The notes beneath the pieces are model-generated. The model saw nothing but the letters and a program-made list of their open reading frames with translations. It did no database searches and was not told the DNA's origin. DNA of 64,000 nucleotides from Candidatus Bathyanammoxibius amoris (GTDB lineage Bacteria > Planctomycetota > Brocadiia > Brocadiales > Bathyanammoxibiaceae): contig JAMXCW010000003.1 of assembly GCA_024451685.1 (NCBI GenBank), forward strand, positions 1 to 64,000, read 5' to 3'. The translations under genes were made by a program, and so were the position numbers. Positions 44,601 through 53,101 of this stretch are shown in pieces. Within the stretch, counting starts at the first letter, position 1. Each line of letters starts with the position of its first letter.

Positions 44601-44841
44601 CTTAAAAAAATTATATCACCTTCAGCGGGCAATATCAACCTTTCTTGAAGAAGGACACCGGTACAGTTGACGTGTGGGATGTTATTTGTTAGACTTGCCT
44701 TGGATTAGGGATTTGTCAATGATTTTTGGTGGATACAGTGTTACGTATGCGGTAAGACCATTTCCTTCTGTTTCTTTTTTAGTTATTTATCCTCATGTTT
44801 AGAGTGTTGGAAGGAAGAAACCTTCCTGTGCGGCCCGTAGG

Positions 44842-45591
44842 ATGCCTGATACCTTCAACCCCGATTACAACTGGCTAAAGACATGGAAAGAAAACACCTC
44901 ACCCCCGACCATCTTTTACGGTAGTACTCCAGGGCTTGTGCCTGAGATAAAAAAGGCGGGTTTGGTGCCCTTCAATGAAGGAGACGGTCTCTTTATGGGT
45001 GGTGTTCAAGATGCCCTCTCCATGGCAAAAAAGCTCAGAGACGGGCGCTGTATAGAATTTGCGGAGATTCTCCTTTTGGAACATTCAGAGAGGCCCAGAC
45101 CCCTTCAACTCACCTTTAACTATTACCTTGCGCTGCAACAGCTCGAAAGACGGGCACGCAAGCTCAAGGCCCTTCAGTGGCTCTATGAACTCCTGTTTGA
45201 GCAATTGAAAAAGAACGCCCCGTTTCGACCCACGGAAACGGAAATCAAGAAACTGAATAAGAATGCTGAGGAACTAAACTCAGTTCAGTCAGACAATCGG
45301 GGTGTTATAGTCTATCTTGGTACAGACCTTAAGAAATGCGACACCCTGCCCCCGATAATGAAGGACAAAAAGGAACTCCGCCGCGCGATAAAGGGCAAGA
45401 ACCCCTTGTGCAGCATCTGCGGGCCCAAGGATAAAAAGTGGCGAAAGCTCTCAAAAGACGAACTTGAGACCTGCATAGAGACGATGGTGAGAGGGAGTGA
45501 AGATTTCGAAGGTCTGGGGAGTGAGATAACAACCTCGGAGACCATCCCGCCGTCTGACATTCTCGAGCTTAAGTACGTCCAGCTCCAGTAA
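44842..45591 (+). CDS. Unknown protein with possible ADP-ribosyltransferase-like fold
   Basis: 249 aa, no family recognised with confidence. Near the N-terminus it reads TIFYGSTPGLVPEIKKAGLVP, then LFMGGVQDALSMAKKL, an arrangement like the YHGTS...I...GL.P...DA..A pattern of ART-fold enzymes (DarT, KptA and relatives). The C-terminus IPPSDILELKYVQ matches their final strand. The middle (about 90-160) is charged helices, and a CSICGPKDKKW patch holds two Cys. ATG 44842 is preceded by little of note. If ADP-ribosylation is its role, catalytic residues differ from classical motifs. Isolated gene with about 240 and 200 bases on either side. Confidence 0.4.
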   Translation: MPDTFNPDYNWLKTWKENTSPPTIFYGSTPGLVPEIKKAGLVPFNEGDGLFMGGVQDALSMAKKLRDGRCIEFAEILLLEHSERPRPLQLTFNYYLALQQLERRARKLKALQWLYELLFEQLKKNAPFRPTETEIKKLNKNAEELNSVQSDNRGVIVYLGTDLKKCDTLPPIMKDKKELRRAIKGKNPLCSICGPKDKKWRKLSKDELETCIETMVRGSEDFEGLGSEITTSETIPPSDILELKYVQLQ

Positions 45592-45639
45592 GCCTATTCC
45601 GATACGTGAATTCAGTGCCATGTGTCATTCTGACCTGTT

Positions 45640-45780
45640 TTTGTAGCGGTCGAGCTTGCTCGACAATTCGTAGGGGTGATCCACCTCAGGTTGGAAATCC
45701 GCCATTTTTGGGGCGGGCGGACGGTCGCCCAAACAGGGCAGGCGCAAGACCTGCCCCTACTCTGCCACTACAAAAAACTC
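45640..45780. repeat. Palindromic repeats
   Basis: Two hairpins: GTCGAGC-TTGCTCGAC (45649-45664) and GGGCAGG-CGCAAGA-CCTGCCC (45736-45756) followed by CTAC. The phrases TAGGGGTGATCCACC (about 45672) and CCTGCCCCTAC recur as TGATCCACC and GTGCCCCTAC at 54687-54715, so these belong to a dispersed element family. Confidence 0.7.
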
Positions 45781-45787
45781 TCTGCCC

Positions 45788-47245
45788 TTAAGACTCAAAG
45801 ATTTTTCCGGGGTTCATGATGTTCTTGGGGTCTATCAGCTTTTTCAGCGACTTCATCAGCTCCAGTTCTACGCGTGGAATCTCCCACGGGAGGTGCTTTG
45901 CCTTTGCCGTGCCGATTCCGTGTTCCCCGGTGATGGTGCCGCCCAGAGAGATTACCTTCTCCATGATGCGGTCCAGCATCTCATCCACCTTGGCCTGCTG
46001 TTCGTCCCCCTCCCCGTAGAGGAAGTTGATGTGAACGTTGCCGTCGCCTATGTGGCCGAAGCATGCCGTATCTATAGAGAACTCTTTGGCCAGGGCGTAG
46101 GCGGCCTCGGAGACCTCCTTTACCTTGCTCCTCGGGACACAGACGTCTTCATTGAGCTTTCTGCCGGAGACCTTGAACAGGGCCGGCGATATGACCCTCC
46201 TGACGGCCCACAGGGCCTCACGCTGCTCCATGTCTTCAGTAACGACCGTATGGAACGCGTTGTTCTTCTTACACGCCTCTTCTACGCGAAGGCGCTGCTT
46301 CCTTACTACCTGGGAGTCACCGTCTACGTCCACAAGGAGCAGGGCCCTGGCTTTCTCTGGTATCTCTACTCCGCCGTAACCTCTGATGGAATTGATGCAT
46401 ATGGTGTCCACGAACTCAAGGGTCTTTGGGATTACGCCTTGTTCCAGTATTATCCCGTCGGCCGCGTCCATGGCGTCGCCCGTAGAGTGGAAATAGGCCA
46501 ACACGGTCTCCAGCTTTTCCGGAAGAGGTATGAGCTTAACCGTTATCCCGGTAAAGATGCCGAGGGTGCCTTCTGAGCCGACAAACAGCCTTGTAAGGTC
46601 GTATCCGGCCACGGTCCTCCAGGTCTTCTTGCCAGTGTTTATGACCCTCCCGTCCGGCAGGACAACTTTGAGCGAAAGTACGTAGTCGCGGGTAACCCCG
46701 TATTTTATACCCGCCATACCACCTGAGCACTCCGCCACATTGCCGCCCAGTGTGGAGAATTCGGCGCTGCCCGGGTCCGGCGGATAGAACAGCTTATGCT
46801 TTGCAACCTCATCCTGGAACCGCCTGGTTATCACGCCTGGCTCCACGGTGGCGATGAGGTCCTTCTCGTTTATCTCCAGGATGCGGTCCATTCTTGTTGT
46901 GTCCAGCGCTATTCCGCCATAGACGGGTATAGACCCGCCAGAAAGCCCCGAACGCGCCCCGCACGGGTAAATCGGTATGGTATTCTTATCGGCCACCTTG
47001 ACTACGGCCGACACCTCTTCCGTGGAGGAAGCCTTGACAACGACGTTGGGCAGGGCCCTCTGCCGGGTTGCGGTTGCGTCATAGGAGTAGCACACGAGTG
47101 TCTCTATGTTGGTGAGCACGTGCTCCTTACCCACCGCGCGTATGAGCTCGCCCAGGACGTCCTGTGACAGCGTTCGTTCCTTTAGTTTTGGCATAGACTC
47201 TTTTATCATCTCCAGGGACTCTCCTCGCATGATATCAAATTTCAC
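45788..47245 (-). CDS. FAD-binding oxidoreductase (GlcD/D-lactate dehydrogenase type)
   Basis: 485 aa. The FAD-binding PCMH domain is clear (VVVKASSTEEVSAVVKVADKN, GARSGLSGGSIPVYGGIALDT, EPGV, GGNVAECSGGMAGIKYG) and the C-terminal FAD-oxidase domain ends ITGEHGIGTAKAKHLPWE. It fits the subunit of glycolate oxidase or D-lactate dehydrogenase. No GlcE/GlcF iron-sulfur partner is adjacent. Start ATG 47245 or an internal ATG are both possible because several lie within the first 18 residues. Confidence 0.9.
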   Translation of the reverse strand: MKFDIMRGESLEMIKESMPKLKERTLSQDVLGELIRAVGKEHVLTNIETLVCYSYDATATRQRALPNVVVKASSTEEVSAVVKVADKNTIPIYPCGARSGLSGGSIPVYGGIALDTTRMDRILEINEKDLIATVEPGVITRRFQDEVAKHKLFYPPDPGSAEFSTLGGNVAECSGGMAGIKYGVTRDYVLSLKVVLPDGRVINTGKKTWRTVAGYDLTRLFVGSEGTLGIFTGITVKLIPLPEKLETVLAYFHSTGDAMDAADGIILEQGVIPKTLEFVDTICINSIRGYGGVEIPEKARALLLVDVDGDSQVVRKQRLRVEEACKKNNAFHTVVTEDMEQREALWAVRRVISPALFKVSGRKLNEDVCVPRSKVKEVSEAAYALAKEFSIDTACFGHIGDGNVHINFLYGEGDEQQAKVDEMLDRIMEKVISLGGTITGEHGIGTAKAKHLPWEIPRVELELMKSLKKLIDPKNIMNPGKIFES

Positions 47246-47398
47246 GTCCCGTGGAAACTACCTTAAACGAATAACGTGAGGCTTCGGCTCCTGCGGTTAT
47301 GTGGAACGGAAACGATGTACCCTGACCTTATACGGGTATAACATAAAAAGGGGGGGGCAACGTGGCCGGCACCAAATAATGTAACGTTCCGGTGTCTT

Positions 47399-47440
47399 GA
47401 AAAAAAAGATGTGCGCGGGACTCTCTATCCCGCACACATC
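47399..47440 (-). terminator. Rho-independent terminator of the glutamate synthase gene
   Basis: Stem GATGTGCGCGGGA (47408-47420) pairs with TCCCGCACACATC (47428-47440) with one mismatch; on the minus strand it is followed by an eight-base T run (plus-strand A at 47400-47407). It sits 31 bases past the stop at 47472. Confidence 0.85.
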
Positions 47441-47471
47441 TTCATTTGTAAAAAGGAAGAAGTCGGATTCC

Positions 47472-49061
47472 CTAAGCGCCCAGGATTCTGGTTGCCGCTT
47501 CCTTATCGTAGTCCATTACAAACGGGATTCCTGATACGTCAGCGGCCTCCATTGTCAGGGCGAATATGTCGTCACGGGTAATATTTTCGAGGGAGAGGCG
47601 CCGTGAGCCCGCCATGAGCTGCCGGAGCCCCGTGGCAAGCCTCTGATAGTAGGAGTATACGCCCAGGCCGGAAGCGGGTATCTGGTCGCCGTTCCCGCCG
47701 AATTCCTTCTGAACGGAGTGATGATAGTAGAACACCTCTTCAACGCTCTTTCCGTACGGCTCAGAGTTCTTGGGCTGCTTCCCGGTCCCTATGAGCTCAC
47801 CCTGAGTCTTGCCCACCATGGCGGCGCAGATAGTTGACCTGGACATGCCCACGGCCTTTATATATGGAGAACAGAGCGCAAAGGCCTTGTAAATCTGATC
47901 TTCCATGGTAATGCCGCCGGCGAGAATTACGTCGGGGACGTACTTATTTTTCTTGGTAAGCCTGTCGCAGTACTCGTGGAGAAGCGAGGCAAGATACACG
48001 GTAGGCACTCCCCACTCATTCATCATGCGCCACGGACTCATACCGGTGCCGCCGCCGGCCCCGTCTACGGTCAGCACGTCTATCTCGGCCTCTGAGCAGA
48101 ACCTCAGGGCCCTTGCCAGGTCAGCCGGGCGGTAGGCGCCCGTCTTTAGGAATACGTACTTTGCCCCCTTATTTCTCAGGTCTTCCACGGTTTTAATGAA
48201 CGTCTCAATAGATTTATCAATGTCTTCGGAGATGGTCCCTATTCTCGTGTGCCTTTCAAATCCCTCGAAGGCGCCCTGCTGAAAGGATTCTATGGCGATG
48301 GGGTCTTCCGGGTCCGGTATGACTACGTAGCCGCGCTTCTTTAGAAGCCGTGCCTTTTTAAGGTTTGTTATCTTTACCTCTCCACCGATGGATTTGGCGC
48401 CCTGTCCCCACTTTAGCTCGACGGCGTCGGCGCCGAGCTTGCTCATGGCATACTCAAACACTCCGAGACGAATGTCCTCGTCGTTGGCCTGGACACAGAA
48501 AAAGCCGTAGCCGTCTCTCTGCCATCGCTTGAAGATGTCTATCCTCCGTTGGAGTTCCGGGCAATGTGTGACCTTCTCGTTGCTGTCGAACTCCGTGGTT
48601 GAGTCCATGGCGCAGACGTTTTCGCCGATCACCACGCCCGTACCGCACATTCCGGGCCCAGAGCCAATCCCCTCAAAGTGCTCGGCGGCTATCTTTGTGG
48701 AACCCACTCCTGTTACCACAAACGGCAGTTTCATTTTGAGGCCCTTGTCTCTGCCGAGTCTTGTCTCCAGGTTTACATTGGTAAACTTTTCGAATCTTGG
48801 GTCGGCCGGTCCGGCTATCGTGCCGGTTATATTGAAGTGATGAAAATCAACGGGATATTCTTTTTGTGCGGCAGTGGTCATCTTGCCGAACGGCATAGGA
48901 TATATAACCTCTGGACCCCTGAACGATGATTTCCCTATCTCACAGTAGCCTGGACAACCGTCAAGACAAATCGTGCACATACCACTGGTAGGAGTAACAT
49001 CGTTGGGCGTCCTATTCCTCGTACCCGTAGCTATCGCTCTGTTGGGCAACGATATGGCCAT
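47472..49061 (-). CDS. FMN-binding glutamate synthase family protein (GltB2 type)
   Basis: 529 aa, the glutamate-synthase FMN domain without the glutamine amidotransferase half. The N-terminus has a Cys cluster (Cys29, 32, 36, 40 in CTICLDGCPGYCEIG), probably an Fe-S or rubredoxin-like site. The barrel shows GADAVELKWGQGAKSIGGEV, LTVDGAGGGTGMSPW and GGITMEDQIYKAFALCSP. Archaeal and anaerobe members use separate partners for electron and ammonia delivery. AAAGGAGGAATT before ATG 49061 is a very strong ribosome site. Terminator follows the gene. Confidence 0.9.
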   Translation of the reverse strand: MAISLPNRAIATGTRNRTPNDVTPTSGMCTICLDGCPGYCEIGKSSFRGPEVIYPMPFGKMTTAAQKEYPVDFHHFNITGTIAGPADPRFEKFTNVNLETRLGRDKGLKMKLPFVVTGVGSTKIAAEHFEGIGSGPGMCGTGVVIGENVCAMDSTTEFDSNEKVTHCPELQRRIDIFKRWQRDGYGFFCVQANDEDIRLGVFEYAMSKLGADAVELKWGQGAKSIGGEVKITNLKKARLLKKRGYVVIPDPEDPIAIESFQQGAFEGFERHTRIGTISEDIDKSIETFIKTVEDLRNKGAKYVFLKTGAYRPADLARALRFCSEAEIDVLTVDGAGGGTGMSPWRMMNEWGVPTVYLASLLHEYCDRLTKKNKYVPDVILAGGITMEDQIYKAFALCSPYIKAVGMSRSTICAAMVGKTQGELIGTGKQPKNSEPYGKSVEEVFYYHHSVQKEFGGNGDQIPASGLGVYSYYQRLATGLRQLMAGSRRLSLENITRDDIFALTMEAADVSGIPFVMDYDKEAATRILGA

Positions 49062-49263
49062 ACTTTAATTCCTCCTTTTATTCATAGACAGAATTAGGCA
49101 AGTGTCTGTATATGAAAGCTAAGTTGCCATCAAAATATTGGTACATATAACAGTATAGGCCTCCCTACCAGCTATACAAGAAACATTTGCAAGTGACGTA
49201 AACAGCTTAGCGCCACGTCTTTGCATAGTTAACCCAGAAGTAACGGGACGTTAGAATCTAGCA

Positions 49264-49306
49264 TAAAAACAAAAAAAGGCAAGAGGAAAATACGTTTCCC
49301 CTTGCC
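49264..49306 (-). terminator. Rho-independent terminator after the CADD-like gene cluster
   Basis: Stem GGCAAGAGGAAA (49278-49289) pairs with TTTCCCCTTGCC (49295-49306, with one G-T pair), followed on the minus strand by TTTTTTTGTTTTT. It ends the transcript of the gene at 49319 before the glutamate synthase gene. Confidence 0.85.
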
Positions 49307-49318
49307 TCCCACCAACCT

Positions 49319-50032
49319 TCATGTTTGACCTGTAAGTGCTTGTGTACAGCATACCTTCTCGAGCCCATCCCATAATATGGTCCTGATGTCCAGTATTTTC
49401 TTTGCTCCGCGGGAGATGAGCTGCTGGCCCTCTTCGGTGTTGGCATAGGGTTTTATAGCCCTTTCCATGTTTTTTCCGTGCTCCACGTCCAGCTCGATAT
49501 GGGCCTCGAAGAAAAAGAGGTCGTCCTTGCCGAATTTTCCGCTCTTCTTCAGACCCGTAAATATCGGCTTGTAGAAGTATGGCACTACGGCCTCCGTCCC
49601 CGGTCCCAGAGTTCCCATGGATTCAAGGTAGTGACCGAGCCTGCAGGTGAAGAGATACTCGTCAATAAACGCCCTTGTGCAGGGCAACGCATCGGTTTCT
49701 TCCAGGCTCTCCATGTCAACACCCGCAGCCGCTGCAAACCTCCTGAAGAGGTTAGGGTGGCTGCCTTCGCTCCAGTCGAGTCCGACCTCATCCCAGAGGT
49801 TTTGGACTAACGGCCTTCTGGCCTCCTCATAAGGGATGTTAGAGACAACGGCGGCCAGGTATCTTGTGAACCACCTGGAGAAAAGGTAATACTGCTCGGC
49901 AAACGTCTTTATACCCTGTGGGGTGACGTCGCCTGCGGCAAACTTCTTCAGGAACGGATGTCCTTTTACCGCCACATGGTTCTGGCATTCAGCATTCAGT
50001 TCCTTGAAGAATTGCTCAGGTGTTCTGGCCAT
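49319..50032 (-). CDS. CADD/PqqC-like heme-oxygenase-fold protein A
   Basis: 237 aa. All six metal ligands known for CADD-type di-iron proteins can be placed: Glu82, His92, Glu147 (LGPGTE), His178, Asp182 and His185 (AHIELDVEH); the spacing H-x3-D-x2-H equals CADD. Family members act as CADD-type para-aminobenzoate synthases, PqqC-like oxidases or TenA-like proteins; which applies cannot be told. C-terminus contains GLEKVCC. Third of three tandem paralogues on the minus strand (78-base gap to B), followed by a terminator. Confidence 0.85.
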   Translation of the reverse strand: MARTPEQFFKELNAECQNHVAVKGHPFLKKFAAGDVTPQGIKTFAEQYYLFSRWFTRYLAAVVSNIPYEEARRPLVQNLWDEVGLDWSEGSHPNLFRRFAAAAGVDMESLEETDALPCTRAFIDEYLFTCRLGHYLESMGTLGPGTEAVVPYFYKPIFTGLKKSGKFGKDDLFFFEAHIELDVEHGKNMERAIKPYANTEEGQQLISRGAKKILDIRTILWDGLEKVCCTQALTGQT

Positions 50033-50110
50033 TAAGGTGCTGCCTCTTCTTACCAGTTGTTTCTACACACAGATTGAACAACCAACGGGCAAACGGGTGC
50101 TCCCCGGGGG

Positions 50111-50806
50111 TTACAGGCAGCAAGCCCTTTCCAGGCCGCTCCAGAAGACCTGCCTGGCGTCCAGCATGTACTTTGTCCCGCGCCTCATCAGTTCCTGGTG
50201 TTCCGGGTTATCGGCATATGGCTCCATCGATTCCCATATGTTTTCGCTGTGTTCCACGTCCAGGGTGATGTGCGCGTCAAAAAACAGGAGGTCTTCTTTT
50301 TTGTACCCTAACTTTATAAGGCCGTCGAGGATGGGTCTGTAGATATAGGGCACTATGTACTCGGTACCGGGGCCGAGTGCGGCTATGGCCTCGATATAAT
50401 GTAACTTGGGGAGGTTAAAGTATCTCTCCACGAAGAGTGACGTCTCTGGAAGCGGCACCACGTGCCCGAGATCGGCCCCAACGGCGTTACAGAAACTCCT
50501 GAATATGTTGGCGTGCACAAGTTCCAGGTCCATGTCACGCTGCTCTTCACTCCTGCCCCCATATTCCTCATAAAGGTTTTTTATGAGGGGTTTTCTGGCA
50601 GGCTCGTCAGGTATTATGCTAATAAGCATGGCCAGGTACATAGAGAAATTCCGTGAATACTGATAATATTGCTCCGCAAAAATTCTCGGACCTTCCGGTT
50701 TGAGCTTTCCTTCACCAAATTTTTTGAGGAAAGGGTGGTTCATGGCTGGATGAGCATGAACTTCTTTCTTTAAAGACTCTAGAAACGCATTTGCAACTTT
50801 AACCAT
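50111..50806 (-). CDS. CADD/PqqC-like heme-oxygenase-fold protein B
   Basis: 231 aa, about 40% identical by eye to proteins A and C. Metal ligands: Glu80 or Glu81, His98, Glu149, His179, Asp183, His186 (AHITLDVEH). It has a six-residue insertion before His98 compared with the others. The motif RIFAEQYYQYSRNFSMYLA and the C-terminal GLERACC are shared. ATG 50806; 33 bases from C. Confidence 0.85.
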   Translation of the reverse strand: MVKVANAFLESLKKEVHAHPAMNHPFLKKFGEGKLKPEGPRIFAEQYYQYSRNFSMYLAMLISIIPDEPARKPLIKNLYEEYGGRSEEQRDMDLELVHANIFRSFCNAVGADLGHVVPLPETSLFVERYFNLPKLHYIEAIAALGPGTEYIVPYIYRPILDGLIKLGYKKEDLLFFDAHITLDVEHSENIWESMEPYADNPEHQELMRRGTKYMLDARQVFWSGLERACCL

Positions 50807-50839
50807 AAATCAACTCTCCTTTTCATAAAAGGCTAAAAC

Positions 50840-51538
50840 CTATCCACAACAAGCTCTCTCCAGGCCGTTCCACAAAACGGTTCGTGCACTGAGGACGGTC
50901 ATAGCGCCCTGCCTTATCAGTGCTTGATTCCGTTCGCTCCTGGCGTATTCAAGAAGGGCCTCTTTTATGTTTGCGCTGTGTTCAACGTCCAGGGTTATGT
51001 GGAGGGCGAAGAATTCTATGTCCTCCTCCTTCAGGGAGGGTTCCTTCTTTAGGCCCTCGTAAATGGGCCGGTAGATATACGGGACGATGGATTCCGTGCC
51101 GGGGCCTATAGCGCCCAGCGCCTTTAGGAAATGTCCTCCCTGACAGATATAGAGGTATTCGTGTATGAAGAGGTGCATTTCCGGAAGTGGCTCGCATTCT
51201 TCAACCTCCCGCGAATCCAGGCGCAGGGCCTTCATAAACCTGCGAAATATGGCGGGGTGACTATTATTCGTGTTTCCCTCGCCATACTCTTGATAGAGAT
51301 TTTTTATAAGAAGGGTTCGCGGACGTTCATCCGGAATGTTCGCCACTATGGCGGAAAGGTATCGGCCGAACCAACGGGAATACAGGTAATATTGCCGGGC
51401 AAATATCCTTATCCTGTCCAGAGAAAGCTTGCCTTGTCTGAACTTCTCGAGAAAGGGGTGATTGAGGGCCGGATGTTCCCTTATTTCCTCTTCCAGCGTC
51501 TCAAAATAATCTAATGCAGTTGATTCCATAAGCTTCAT
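50840..51538 (-). CDS. CADD/PqqC-like heme-oxygenase-fold protein C (operon leader)
   Basis: 232 aa. Metal ligands: Glu84, His94, Glu149, His180, Asp184, His187 (LHITLDVEH). Ends GLERACCG. This is the first of the three paralogues; a sigma-54 promoter (51554-51569) lies just before its start. Two starts are possible: ATG 51538 has AAGGA only two bases before it, and ATG 51529 is the fourth codon. The sigma-54 site would give a leader of only a few bases to 51538, favouring 51529. It directly follows the histidine kinase/NtrC pair. Confidence 0.85.
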   Translation of the reverse strand: MKLMESTALDYFETLEEEIREHPALNHPFLEKFRQGKLSLDRIRIFARQYYLYSRWFGRYLSAIVANIPDERPRTLLIKNLYQEYGEGNTNNSHPAIFRRFMKALRLDSREVEECEPLPEMHLFIHEYLYICQGGHFLKALGAIGPGTESIVPYIYRPIYEGLKKEPSLKEEDIEFFALHITLDVEHSANIKEALLEYARSERNQALIRQGAMTVLSARTVLWNGLERACCG

Positions 51539-51553
51539 TGTCCTTAATCATTA

Positions 51554-51569
51554 AGCTATTGCCGTGCCA
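51554..51569 (-). promoter_or_regulatory. Sigma-54 promoter of the CADD-like operon
   Basis: On the minus strand TGGCACG-GCAA-TAGCT. The consensus is TGGCACG-N4-TTGCT, so only one of twelve fixed bases differs. The -24 GG and -12 GC are correctly spaced. Transcription would start near 51543. An NtrC-type activator gene is directly upstream, with two AAAAATTT(C/G)(G/C)C-like repeats at 51671-51683 and 51714-51725, about 130-180 bases before the start, possible activator sites. Confidence 0.85.
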
Positions 51570-51727
51570 AAGTTTTCGCCGAAGGTATAACTATTGCTGT
51601 TACAATATGTTAGTGATGCTTTTGGAAAAGACGGGAAAGATGGAAAAGTGATGGTCTGGCGGTAGAATAGAAAAAATTTCGCCTTTTTCGGCCTGGACGG
51701 CAAGATTCGCAGGAAAAATTTGCGGAA

Positions 51728-53101
51728 TCAGTCCTTATCCTCCTCCTTCTTCTCCCACTCTTTTACCTTATAGTCCACCTTGCGGGCAGAGACCCCAAGG
51801 AGCTTGGCCGCATCGGTCTTATTGCCGCCGGTTAGCTCCAGCGTCTTCAAGATAACCCTTTTTTCCACGTCCTTTAAAGGGGTGCCTATGTTGACCTGCA
51901 GAACCGGGGCGGTTGCGGGGCCGCTAGTTACGAGGTTGGGGGGCAGGTGTTCGGGTCCTATGATATCTTTCTTGCACAGTACGACCCCCCTTTCGATGGT
52001 ATTTTCAAGCTCGCGCACGTTACCGGGCCAGCTGTAGGCCGCCAGGAGCTTCATCGCCTCGGGTGATACGCCCTTAATTTGTTTGTTGTTTTTTTGCGCG
52101 TAGCGTATTACGAAGTAGTCTGCGAGTAACGGTATGTCGGCCTTTCTTTCTCTGAGAGGCGGTATACTCAGGTTGATTACGTTGATTCTGTAATACAGGT
52201 CTTCTCTAAATCTGCCTTCCGCAACTTCTTTACTAAGGTCCTTGTTGGTTGCCGCGACGAGTCTGACGTCTACCGCACGTGTTTCTTGTCCCCCGACCCT
52301 TTCAAATTGACCCGTCTCTGTTACCCGCAGGAGCTTTGTCTGCATATGGGTACTCATTTCTGAGAGTTCGTCAAGAAAGAGGGTGCCCTGGTGTGCCAGC
52401 TCGAAGCGTCCCTTACGGGTATAGAGTGCCCCCGTAAAGGAGCCCTTATCATGCCCGAAGAGTTCACTCTCAAGCACGCCCTCTGCAAGTGCCGCGCAAT
52501 GCAAGACCACAAATGGCTTATCCTTTCGTGTGCTGGACCGGTGAATGGCCTGTGCCACCATTTCCTTGCCGACCCCGGTCTCACCGTAAATCAGCACTGT
52601 GGCGGTTGAGGTAGCGACATCACGGATTGTCCGAAATACCTGCTGCATTTCCGGGGTTTTACCCACGAACTCCGGGAAAGGTAATTTCTTTTCCAGATGC
52701 GCCTTCAGCTCCTCATTATGTCTTAGAAGCTCCTGCCTTTCTCTGATTTTATTAAGCGTTTGTTTCAACGTGTTAATGTTCAGCGGCTTTGTCAGGTAAT
52801 CCTCCGCCCCCTTTTTTATGGTGGTGACGGCGTTCTCAATGGAACTGTAGGCGGTCATGACCACTACGGGCAGGTCACCATCCTTCTTCTTAATCTCGTC
52901 AATAAGTGAAAGGGCCCCCATTCCGGGAAGCTTCATGTCGGCGAGGACAATGTCATATTGCTGTGTATCAAGCAGGGCCAGGGCCTCATAGGCGGAAATG
53001 GCCCCGCTGGCCTCAAAGCCTTCTTTTTGCAATAGCTTCAGAAGACCGCTTAAGGAATTCTTGTCGTCTTCTACTACCAGTATTCTTGAACCTGGTGTCA
53101 T
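51728..53101 (-). CDS. Sigma-54 response regulator (NtrC family)
   Basis: 457 aa. N-terminal receiver domain (ILVVEDDKNSLSGLL; phosphorylated Asp in DIVLADMKLPGMGA), central AAA+ domain with GETGVGKE Walker A, ESELFGHDKGSFTGA (GAFTGA loop with Ser in place of Ala) and Walker B FLDE, and a C-terminal Fis-type helix-turn-helix (TGGNKTDAAKLLGVSARKVDYK). Activates sigma-54 promoters; the match at 51554-51569 just downstream is the natural target. Overlaps the sensor kinase by 4 bases. Confidence 0.95.
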   Translation of the reverse strand: MTPGSRILVVEDDKNSLSGLLKLLQKEGFEASGAISAYEALALLDTQQYDIVLADMKLPGMGALSLIDEIKKKDGDLPVVVMTAYSSIENAVTTIKKGAEDYLTKPLNINTLKQTLNKIRERQELLRHNEELKAHLEKKLPFPEFVGKTPEMQQVFRTIRDVATSTATVLIYGETGVGKEMVAQAIHRSSTRKDKPFVVLHCAALAEGVLESELFGHDKGSFTGALYTRKGRFELAHQGTLFLDELSEMSTHMQTKLLRVTETGQFERVGGQETRAVDVRLVAATNKDLSKEVAEGRFREDLYYRINVINLSIPPLRERKADIPLLADYFVIRYAQKNNKQIKGVSPEAMKLLAAYSWPGNVRELENTIERGVVLCKKDIIGPEHLPPNLVTSGPATAPVLQVNIGTPLKDVEKRVILKTLELTGGNKTDAAKLLGVSARKVDYKVKEWEKKEEDKD

